DNA of 64,000 nt from Scortum barcoo. Its lineage: Eukaryota; Chordata; Actinopteri; Centrarchiformes; Terapontidae. The translations under genes were made by a program, and so were the position numbers. Of the stretch, positions 1 through 9,701 are shown piece by piece. The notes beneath the pieces were generated by a model, which was not told where the DNA came from, searched no databases, and saw nothing but the letters and a program-made list of their open reading frames with translations. The stretch spans positions 13,603,271-13,667,270 of the forward strand of contig CM041536.1 in the NCBI GenBank assembly GCA_023238725.1, written 5' to 3'. Position 1 is the first letter of the stretch, and every line of letters starts with the position of its first letter.

Positions 1-3000
1 CACCGACCAGACGGCTATGCAGCTTTGTTCTCCGCTTTGTTCTGAGGGGACAAATAAAGCCTGCTATGTGAGACTAAGAGCAGAGGAGGAAAGGGGAGTT
101 GGACCACTGGGGAGACTGGCAAGTCCTCTGTTTCGACCCTCTAATGCTTTGACAGTGGAGTAATAAATTGATCATAGCGTTGGGCACAATGCCGACCTTG
201 AGATTTCCTCTTAGAGAAGTAGCCGGGCAGCGGGAAGAGATAGGTGGTCATCATCCGACTACAATGTGTGTGTGATTTACTGGGAAGACTCAACGATAGT
301 GATCTGGGATGGATCTCAGAAGAGACAGGGCTCCTGCATCTTTAATTGTTCAGAGGAACAGAGCCTCATCACAATTATAGAGCATTCAGGAAGCCTCCAA
401 ACTCATTTAGCTCTCCTCATCTGGGAACAGGAATCCACTAAACACAAATTCCTCTTCTGCAGCCTGCGGCAAAAAGCCGTCTTTTTTTTTTTTTTTTTAA
501 AGATTAATAAGATAAGAGATTTAAGAATATCCAAAAGACAGAGGAAAAGACTCATTGTTCAAAATGAAACATCTCATTGTGTCAGCATGTACAGAGGGGA
601 AGAAAGATGCACCAAAAATTTGACGTCCTTATTGTCCATTTCATTACTTTAATTAAAACTTAAGCAAGCTCTAAAAATATAATTTTTTTTTTTACACTTT
701 GCAAAATAATCTCATTATGTCTGCCTGCCTGTCTGCAGTGATCACACAGGGACAGTGAGTGAAACATGAGCTCATGAGAGAAAAAAACATGCACAAGGCA
801 ATACACCTAACATTCATTACACACCTTCTCATCTCTCCGCACACTCATAATCTGCTTCCCCTTCCAGTGCACGAGCTAAATTATAACTATAATTGAAACA
901 TTGCCCATGTTTAGCAAATGTGGGCTCCCTCATCCATAAGGAGATAGAGGCAGGAGATGCATTAAAACAAATAAACTAATCAAGTCGATCCTGTGCGACA
1001 CACTTGTCAAAAGATAAAACACACAAACAATCTGTACCGGTGCAGCGCGTCGAGGTAGGCGGATGCGAGAGAAAGGTGATGCTATAGTTATAGGAATAGC
1101 TATAACTATTTTGTCTCTCTTCCTGGGAGAGTGTTTAGAGTCATATCCTTTCCCATCTTAATGGATATATGGCCGTATACATCTCAGCCATTGTGATGGA
1201 TGTCCCCCGGCACCAGGCAGTAAGTGCACTCTGATTCCTCGCATGGCCCACAGTGAGATGCAGCATCACAGGCTGAAGCCCAGAGTGATAGGAAGGTGTG
1301 ACCAGGTATCTCTGTGTGTCCCTCTCTCTCATACACACACAAACTCAAACATGCACATGAACACATACATAAGCACAACCCTATCTTTTGCCCCTTGGAG
1401 CAATCCACGTGAAGCTTTCAAGGGCCATGAGAGTGAATAAATATTTGAGGTAAAGTAAGCACGCTGTTCCTTTACCCTTGACAGTGTACATTTTTAATGC
1501 TGCCACAGACCGGCCGACCACTTTATTGTTCCTTTTCAAGAGGAGCAATGTTTACAAGGAGCTTTTTTTACACAGGTGGCCTTTGCTGATATTTAGCTGC
1601 ATGGGACTGGAAGCAATGAAGACTTCATCTGCTCTCTGTCAGGAGTGATGATTTTGTAAATCACTGCTGGATTTTCTAATCAAGACAAGAGCCATGTTTA
1701 TTTTGCACTTGCCATCAGAGGCAGCGAGGACTGTGGAGCAGTCTGATTTAGTCGGGAAAAAGAAATGCCACCAACATACACCTGTAGAGGGCATTGTGAT
1801 GCATGTGAGGAGCGGTGCCCCTGCTATGTGCCTTGTGAAGCCACTGAGGAAAACACAGACACGGCACAACTGTCACCATAGTGCGACTCTCCTCCTGCAT
1901 AATCACATCACCCTGATCACGGCTCTTTAGTCATCATGGTCACATGAGAGAGAGGAAAAAGAAGTGACATAATTTCCTCCATTTCAGCACATCTGTTCCA
2001 CATCTGACAGCCATCCAGACAGATTTAGTTAGGTTTTCAGCCCCTGCTGTGGAGATTGTAAACAGGCCATTCAGCTTGTGTTGTTAACTCAAACAAGATG
2101 TGAGGCCCTGGGCCAAGTCTGCGCTCAACCTGGGGCTGTCTGATTACGCTGGACCTGGGACAGATTCAGCCCCCTTGCTGGATGTCAGGGTAAGCCACAA
2201 CACCTGGTCTGAGATCAGTGAGGGAGCACAGAGGAGGCACGGGCTCCGGGAAGAGGGGTTTGTCTGCCGTAAGCCAGGGCTGCTCGGCAGATAACTGCGT
2301 TGCGTAACATTGCCCACTTCAACACTCGCCTTAATAAGGAGAGAGCCTTTCAATTCGCCTCACAATGACGAGCTGGAGAGGAGAGAGTGAGAGAAGAAAA
2401 GCACGGGGCTGCAGGAATCCCATTTGTATTTTCAAGATGAGCTCTCTCCGACAAAGGTGTCGCTCGTAAGTATCACTGTGTAATGTGGCTAATCTCCCAC
2501 CAAAGATATTGTAAATGACTTCTTAAGACCTCTCGTTCATCTGCTGCACTGCTGGCACTCATCCATTTGATCAGCATCATTTAGCACGTAAACATGCTGC
2601 TGGTGACAGGTATCAGAGCTGCCTCTGTAATCATACACATACCTCAGCTCTGTGGCATGTCCTCATCTATCTCCCTCTCCTCAGAGGCAGCACAGCCTCC
2701 CAATCAGAATGGATAATACCCTGTGGACCAACTACCACGGTCTACACAGACAGAGAAACACTCACAGCAAAAAAGAGAAGACAGCCAAGGCCCATTTAGC
2801 ATTGGCGTGTTGACACTCATGGACACACGGACTACACCCTCATGTTTGAGAATAAGGATATTATGCAGACATCCAGCTATCCCTCTGCTTTCCTCCCCAA
2901 AGCATAAGGTGGCGGGGGAACAATTGGTTTCATGGGTGCTGTGGGGTATCATTTGGTAAGGTCTCCCTGTCTCTGCCTCTACTTTGTGAGCTGGAGCTGG

Positions 3001-6000
3001 TGGAGTTTAAGAGGACGGGGTATTATCTCAGACTCTTGCCAGCCCAGTGCACTCTTTGGGATAATGTTCTTATTGGGCGTGATCCTCCGACTGCAGAAGT
3101 CATGCTGTCTTTACTCAGAAAAGCAGAGGGGGGACTGAAGGTGGGTGGCTGGCTTCGCCCCAGCAGATTTAAAAAAGAAAAAAAATAAAGTTTCCGTTAC
3201 ACTTGCTTGAACCCACATGTTTGCAGAAAATTAGAGAATTAGTAATAACAAGACAGGGTCTTCATATTGCCATAATTACTCTTATAATCGCGTGAGAAAT
3301 ACAAGAAAAAGACATTTATTAGATGTCACTGGTGAAAAACAAATGACTTCAAATTTAGTATTTATTCTTACATTCAATATGAGACATTTGACATTTATTT
3401 GAAAAAGCAGGTTTCAGTTTTACCTCTGGCTGATATTTTAGTCATGAAAACTATAAAAATATAAAGGATTTCTGCAGACGCTTTTGTGCACCTGTTTGAC
3501 TGTGCTCTCGCTAAACAAACAAACCACTCAGGAGGTCATGGACCGAAGAGAGAGCACTTCATCTATTCTCTGCACGGCAAACTTTGAAGACATTTTTTCA
3601 GTTGTAACTATAAGCTATGTCAATATTTGACTCAGACCCTCGCAGGATGTTCGGGGGAAGCCAGAGGGATATACAGTTCCATAAGTACATTATAACACAG
3701 GAATGCAATAACAGTATGAGTGTCTAATAACGCTGTATGGACATACTGTGGAGGCAGGTACAACCTCGGCAGACCAGAGCAGGATCACAGGTCGCCGCCA
3801 CGATTGTCTCTGAGCTCACAGAATTAAACATAGCATTATGTTAGCATCTCCCCTCCAGCATCACATCAGAGAGTCTTTTGAAGAATAAATAAACAATCTG
3901 CGAGGCTGCAGGTGACAATACAGCGCACTGGCAGCTCCTCAGCATCTGATAAGGTCCATCTCCTTGCCCGTGGCTCACAATCGGAGAGATCAATTTCAAT
4001 CTGGAGACGTGATAAAGAGAGTTGACAATGCGCCCCTGCAGCTGTAAATACACAATGTCATGTCTGAAAATAACTGATGAGAAATGATCTAAGCTCAAAA
4101 TGTGCATTGATTTTATTGCCTCAGCCCCATCCCTTTCCAATCATTTTGGCTATCAGTTCTGTCGACTGTGCAACCCAAAAAAAAGGGGTAAAAATCAACC
4201 ACAGAGCACTAAGCTCAAATGCATAAAAAGATCACCCTTCCTGCTAACATATGAATAAAAGATATTGCATTACAGTCATTTTTTTCCCAGGGCCGTTTCC
4301 CAGTCAGCTAATCAAAACAATACAGTGTCATTTCATACAACAAATGTGTTCTTTATTAACCAACAGACATTCTAGTCAGACTGTGTTGCTTGCCAGACGG
4401 AGGTGATTGTGTTATCTGTGAGGCCGGCTGTGCAACTCTCCGCTGGGCTCCGGCAGCTCGAGGATTGTCCCTTACCTCTCCACTACCCCAAGCACTGCTT
4501 CTCCCCTGCACTCTAATTGCCTCCATTACTGTATCTGCAGTCAGATAAAATGCTAATTTCACAGCACATTAATTTCTCCAGGCTGAACAATAAGCAACAC
4601 AAAGCCCAGGCCGCCTGTCTTTGCCTGGGCAAGCACGTCTGCAGCGCTGGGCTCCTTCCCAATGGTAGAGGAGTGAGAGCACCATTATGCACAGGTCAAT
4701 GAAATGAAGGAAAAATCCATCGATTCTACATTTGAAAAGAAAACACAGGAGAAGGGCTGGGGCAGGGTGATTTATCAGTCTCAGACGGAGTCTGGCAGTC
4801 GGGCCTGGAAAATGCTGAGGAGAAATGCTCCATCCTCATTGGCCTGCTTCGGCCAAGCTATAATACAGTAACATCTGTCTATGAATAGATATAGCTTTTC
4901 AACCTTCACCTGTAACATGAAAGACTTTTTTAAATGGGTCCAGAGCTGGAGCGGTAAAACTGTAGGTCAACTAGAAATGATCTGTTGTTGAGATTTTGTG
5001 GATTTTTCTTAAACACAACTGTATCTCTGATCTACTTAAGTTTTATGGGGTGATTTAGCTCATTTTATATCCATCATTTTTTCCCCCTGGAGTTCATCGA
5101 TCATCCCTATTTCTCTTGCTCAGAAGCACCCGTCTGTGTACATCAACCTAATGTTCTCATATTATATGCATGGCTTGATTCCTCCCTCCAGCATCCCCAA
5201 CTGTCTCTGGATTAGCAAGTCCACACCCCACTTCACAAATCAAAACGTTTAACATAATAGCTCCCCATCCTCTAATGGCTACACAACACACTTCATTTAT
5301 TCAGCCACCGTTTTTAATAAGTCATTATCAAATTCCGCTTAATTCTATTCAGCCCTTCCGGATAGCGAGAACAGCGCGGGAAGTGCTGTTAACCCTATGT
5401 GAAATTTGTTTATGTGCGCATGTGTGCTCGTGGCAGGAGCGGAGTGAATCATGACCCAAGGACAGTCTCTCTTCCTGGGAGAGGCAGATTTCCACCCTGG
5501 GGTGGGGCTGGCCTCGTCACTCTACGATAAGCTCTTCACATGAAGAGCACTGGGGGGCTCACTACAGAGCGCACCAACATAAACAAGTCACATCAAGTCA
5601 CAATTCAGCTCTGTGATTATAAAGTATATTAAAAGGGCTGTTGAAATTGTAGTATGTAATCAATTACCAGGGTGGGCCAAAGGAGGCCGAGGTGTTTTTT
5701 TCCTGAGGACTCGATGAGGTCAGAACTCAGTCTATCTATGCTGCATGAAAGATGTAAGAATGTCAAAAGCTATAGAGATGAGAGATATTTAGACACTTGG
5801 CTTTCTACAATATTTAAAACTATAAACTAAAATATTTAACGTGTGCACATGTAGAATTTGAAGTTAGCAGACTATGGTGACCCCTTGTGTCGTTTGGTTA
5901 TAGCATTTCATGACAGCTGTCGCAAAAAAAAAAAAACAACGCTGCTCCCCCAACCCACCCACCTCATCGCAGACAGCAGACAAGTACACAATACAAAACA

Positions 6001-6274
6001 AGTGAATGATGGAACTGAGCACCTGCAAGACGATGTTTACTTCCCCACAGCAGAAGATGCGTTCAGCAGGAGTCAAACTCGGGTCAGTCAGTCAAACGGC
6101 ACCGCTTCACTTCTCACTCATCTGATCTGAACTCACTCAGTGCTAAGGTTGTTTTGCGACCGAACAGACTAATAAACAAAACTAATAAATGAAGATGAAT
6201 TGATGGTAAATACTTTAGGTCCATGAAAGCCTTTTCTACATCTGGTTTGCATCAGTGATGGGGCTTTATTTTGC
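1..6274. other. Non-coding stretch before the LINE
   Basis: No frame here has recognisable homology. It holds a T17 tract (482-498), the inverted repeat at 1084-1109, a 19-base direct repeat shared by 1113-1131 and 5465-5483, and an A-run near 5925-5936. A strong donor-like GTAAGTATC at 2467 has no convincing exon before it. Confidence 0.7.
1084..1109. repeat. Short perfect inverted repeat
   Basis: ATAGTTATAG (1084-1093) and CTATAACTAT (1100-1109) form 10-bp arms around a 6-base loop. There is no T-run or gene beside it, so a terminator role is not suggested. Confidence 0.6.
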
Positions 6275-6285
6275 TAGCTTGACCA
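6275..6285. repeat. Target-site duplication, copy at the 3' end of the LINE
   Basis: TAGCTTGACCA lies directly against the GAT/GAA-rich tail and matches 9691-9701 in 11 of 11 bases. Target-primed reverse transcription leaves such duplications. One or two bases at the edge could belong to the tail through microhomology. Confidence 0.9.
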
Positions 6286-6307
6286 TCTTCTCTTCATCTT
6301 CTTCATC
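6286..6307 (-). repeat. GAT/GAA-rich 3' tail of the LINE
   Basis: On the minus strand the element ends in interleaved GAT, GAA and GAG triplets directly after the stop codon, with no poly(A). Such short repeat tails are typical of RTE elements and serve as the reverse-transcription start region. Confidence 0.8.
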
Positions 6308-9300
6308 CGCTTGGTCCGGGACCGGGTCGCGGAGGCAGCAGTCTGAGCAGAGATGCCCAGACTTCCCTCACCCCAGACACTTCCTCCAGCTCTTCCGGGG
6401 GGACCCCGAGGCGTTCCCAGGCCAGCCGAGAGACATAGTTTCTCCAGCGTGTCCTGGGTCTTCCCCGAGGCCTCCTCCCGGTGGGACATGCCTGGAACAC
6501 CTCCCTAGGGAGGCGTCCAGGGGGCATCCGAAACAGATGCCCAAGCCACCTCAGCTGACTCCTCTCGATGTGAAGGAGCAGCGGCTCTACTCCGAGCTCC
6601 TCCCGAGTGACCGAAGCTTCTCACCCTATCTCTAAGGGAGCGCCCAGCCACCCTGCGGAGGAAACTCATTTCGGCCGCTTGTATCCGCGATCTTGTCCTT
6701 TCGGTCATTACCCAAAGTTCATGACCATAGGTGAGGGTGGGAACGTAGATTGACCGGTAAATCGAGAGCTTCGCCTTTCGACTCAGCTCCTTCTTCACCA
6801 CGACGGTCCGGTACACCGACCGCATAACTGCGGACGCTGCACCAATCCGCCTGTCAATCTCACGCTCCGATCTTTCCCTCACTCGTGAACAAGACCCCGA
6901 GATACTTGAACTCCTCCACTTGAGGCAGGACCTCTCCACCCACCTGGAGAGGGCATGCCACCCTTTTCCGGTCGAGAACCATGGCCTCGGATTTGGAGGT
7001 GCTGATTCTCATCCCAGCCGCTTCACACTCGGCTGCAAACCGCTCCAGTACATGCTGAAGGTCCTGGCCTGATGAAGCCATCAGGACAACATCATCCTGC
7101 AAAAAGCAGAGATGAAATCCTGTGGTTCCCAAACCGGACTCCCTCCGGCCCCTGGCTACGCCTAGAAATCCTGTCCATAAAGATTATGAACAGGACCGGT
7201 GACAAAGGGCAACCCTGCCGGAGTCCAACATGCACTGGGAACAGGTCTGACTTACTGCCGGCAATGCGAACCAAGCTCCTGCTCCGGTCGTACAGAGACC
7301 GAACAGCCCTTAGCAAAGGCTCCCGGACCCCATACTCAGCGGAGCACTCCCCACAGAATACCACGAGGGACACGGTCGAATGCCTTCTCCAGATCCACAA
7401 AGCACATGTGGACTGGTTGGTTGGGCAAACTCCCATAAACCCTCAAGCACCCTGTGGAGGGTATAGAGCTGGTCCAGTGTTCCACGACCAGGACGAAAAC
7501 CGCATTGTTCCTCCTGAATCCGAGGGTCGACTATCGGCCGAATTCTCCTCTCCAGTACCCTGGCGTAGACCTTCCCGGGGAGGCTGAGAAGTGTGATCCC
7601 CTGTAGTTGGAACACACTCTCCGGTCCCCCTTTTTAAAAAGAGGGACCACCACCCCAGTTTGCCACACCAGAGGCACTGTCCCCAACCTCCATGCAATGT
7701 TGCAAAGGCGTGTCAGCCAAGACAGCCCCACAACATCCAGAGATTTTGAGGTACTCAGGGCGGATCTCATCCACCCCCCGGCGCCTTGCCACCGAGGAGC
7801 TTACGAACTACCTCAGTGACTTCGGCTTGGGTGATGGACGAGTCCACCTCAGAGACCCCAGCCTCCGCTTCCTCATTGGAAGGCAAGTCGGTGGGATTGA
7901 GGAGATCCTCGAAGTATTTCTTCCACCGTCCGACAATGTCCCCAGTCGAGGTCAACAGCTCCCCACCTGCACTGTAAACAGTGTTGGCAGAGTACTGCTT
8001 CCCCCTTCTGAGGCGCCGGACGGTTTGCCAGAATCTCTTCGAGGCCGACCGATAGTCCTCCTCCATGGCCTCACCGAACTCCTCCCAGACCCGAGTTTTT
8101 GCCTCCAGGACCGTCCGGGCTGCGGCTTGCTTGGCCTGCCGGTACCTGTCAACTGCGTCAGGAGTCCCACAGGCCAACATGGTCCGATAGGACTCCTTCT
8201 TCAGCCTGACGGCATCCCTTACTTCCGGTGTCCACCACCTGGGTTCGGGGGTTGCCGCCACGACAGGCACCAGAGACCTTGCGTCCACAACTTCGAACCT
8301 GCCGCGTCGACAATGGAGGCAGAGAACATGGTCCACTCGGACTCAATGTCCCCAGCCTCCCTCGGAATCTGTGAGAAGCTCTTCCGGAGGTGGGAGTTGA
8401 AGACCTCCCTGACAGAGGGCTCGGCCAGACGTTCCCAACAGACCCTCACAATACGTTTGGGTCTGCCAGGTCTGTCCAACTTCCTCCTCTGCCAGCGGAT
8501 CCAACTCACCACCAGGTGGTGATCGGTTGACAAGCTCAGCCCCTCTCTTTACCCGAGTGTCCAAGACATACGGCCGGAGATCAGATGAAACGACAACAAA
8601 GTCGATCATCGACCTCCGGCCTAGGGTGTCCTGGTGCCACGTGCACTGATGGACACCCTTATGCTTGAACATGGTGTTCGTTATGGACAAACTGTGACTA
8701 GCACAGAAGTCCAATAACAGAACACCGCTCGGGTTCAGATCGGGGAGGCCGTTCCTCCCGATCACGCCCCTCCAGGTATCACTGTCACTGTTGTTGCCCA
8801 CGTGAGCGCGTTGAAGTCCCCCAGTAGAACAATGGAGTCCCCAGTCGGAGCACTATCAAGTACCCCTCCCAGGGACTCCAAGAAGGCCTGGGTACTCTGT
8901 ACTGCTGTTCGGCCCGTAGGCACAAACAACAGCAAGAGACCTATCCCCCAACCCGAAGGCGCAGGGAAGCGACCCTCTCGTTCACCGGGGTGAACTCCAA
9001 CACATGGCGGCAGAGCTGGGGAGCTATAAGCAAGCCCACACCAGCTCGCCGCCGCTCACCCTGGGCAACTCCAGAGTAGTGGAGGGTCCAGCCCCTCTCA
9101 AGGAGCTGGGTTCCAGAGCCCAAGCTATGCGTGGAGGTGAGCCCGACTATCTCTAGCCGGTACCTCTCAACCTCCCGCACGAGCTCAGGCTCCTCCTTCC
9201 CCCCCAGCGAGGTGACATTCCATGTCCCTATTGCCAGAGTTTTGGTCCAGGGATTGGGTCGCCGATCGTCGAGGCCCCCGCCACGACTGCTACCCAAACC

Positions 9301-9522
9301 ACATTGCACCGGCCCCTCATGGACCTTCCTGCGGGTGGTGAGCCTACTGGAAGGCGGGCCCACGCCGCCATTTCGGGCTGAGCCCGGCCGGGTCCCGTGG
9401 GCAAAGACCCGGCCACCAGGCGCTCGCCTGCGAGCCCCAACCCCAGGCCTGGCTCCAGGGTGGGGCCCCTGGTAACGCCAATCCGGCTGCGACGTAACGG
9501 TCCTTGATGTTCTTCTGTTCAT
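6303..9522 (-). pseudogene. Endonuclease-reverse transcriptase ORF of the RTE LINE, multiply frameshifted
   Basis: The intact protein would nick target DNA and copy the element RNA at the nick. The start chosen is the ATG at 9522, 18 nt after the ribozyme fold, and its frame runs through the endonuclease N-terminus (GTWNV at residues 99-103) to 8941. Homology then hops between all three minus frames: main segments are 8343-8801, 8219-8533, 8158-8300, 7767-8240, 7531-7770, 7310-7615, 7092-7340, 6860-7132, 6612-6939 and 6303-6612. Reverse transcriptase motifs in order are GFRPGRG, FVDLEKAFD (about 7375-7401), RQGCPLSP, FADD split at 7096-7097, and KYLGVLF. The frame ends at a TGA at 6303-6305, drawn from the start of the tail. 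At the usual position of the catalytic glutamate of APE nucleases this protein reads LTSTH; I believe relatives share this but cannot check. The 276-residue plus-strand frame over 7692-8522 is only an antisense shadow. Confidence 0.9.
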
Positions 9523-9539
9523 GATGGGCTTGGAACTTG

Positions 9540-9690
9540 TGAACCGCTCTTAGTCTGGCCCGTCACCTAGGACCTGTTTGCCATGGGAGACCCTACCAGG
9601 GGCGTAATGCCCCCTGGACAACATAGCTCCTAGGATCATTCGGGCACACAAACCCCTCCACCACAGTTAAGGTGGCGGTTCAAGGAGGGG
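9540..9690 (-). ncRNA. HDV-like self-cleaving ribozyme at the 5' terminus of the LINE
   Basis: Number the minus-strand RNA from 9690 as nt 1. CCCCUCC (nt 1-7) pairs perfectly with GGAGGGG (nt 32-38) as P1. Nt 9-16 pair with nt 144-151 (GCGGUUCA) as an 8-bp P2. Nt 18-20 pair with nt 29-31 as a 3-bp P3 with an 8-nt loop. Nt 46-50 pair with nt 129-133 as P4, extended by CCUAGGA/UCCUAGG (nt 57-63 with 119-125) and an inner hairpin (nt 74-80 with 89-95). CUAAG at nt 138-142 sits between P4 and P2, where HDV ribozymes carry the catalytic cytosine; that would be C138 at position 9553. The nesting is the HDV double pseudoknot, and P1 spacing matches HDV almost exactly. HDV-like ribozymes are known at the 5' ends of R2, RTE and some other non-LTR elements, where they release the RNA from upstream transcript. 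Weak points: four extra nucleotides between P4 and the active C, and a P1.1 that would have to be A-U. Cleavage is inferred, not shown. Confidence 0.75.
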
Positions 9691-9701
9691 TAGCTTGACC
9701 A
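9691..9701. repeat. Target-site duplication, copy at the 5' end of the LINE
   Basis: TAGCTTGACCA follows directly after the GGAGGGG that forms the element's first bases on the minus strand, and is identical to 6275-6285. It fixes the 5' boundary at 9690, so the insertion is not 5'-truncated, unlike most LINE copies. Confidence 0.9.

Larger units (their letters stand above)
6286..9690 (-). mobile_element. Full-length RTE-clade non-LTR retrotransposon (LINE), inactive copy
   Basis: A 3405-bp element lies on the minus strand between two copies of a perfect 11-bp direct repeat. Read on the minus strand, it has a GC-rich 5' end with a ribozyme-like fold, then one long protein frame with an N-terminal APE-type endonuclease (GTWNV motif near residue 99). 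The reverse transcriptase follows (GFRPGRG, FVDLEKAFD, RQGCPLSP, a broken FADD, KYLGVLF), and the frame ends in a basic GRPRTRW segment. The tail is short and GAT/GAA-rich. Length near 3.3 kb, no separate ORF1, almost no 3' UTR and a trinucleotide-like tail are known traits of the RTE clade (Rex3/Expander-like elements in fish). The family assignment is from motif recognition, not a database search. It is clearly more GC- and CpG-rich than its surroundings. The coding frame is broken in more than ten places, so this copy cannot make the enzyme. Confidence 0.93.

Noticed and set aside
1084..1109. Inverted repeat as a terminator or microRNA hairpin
   Set aside because: The 10-bp stem is too short for a microRNA precursor and there is no adjacent gene or T-run.
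2443..2475. Possible 27-base micro-exon before a strong GTAAGTATC donor
   Set aside because: The acceptor would be a weak TCAAG without a good pyrimidine tract; donor-like words alone are common in 64 kb.
5925..6140. Retroposed gene or SINE tail next to an A-run
   Set aside because: No target duplication, tRNA-like boxes or gene-like body could be found beside the A tract.
7692..8522. 276-codon plus-strand open frame, the longest in the window
   Set aside because: It lies antisense to the LINE reverse transcriptase region and has no recognisable content; GC-rich antisense frames of this kind are common.
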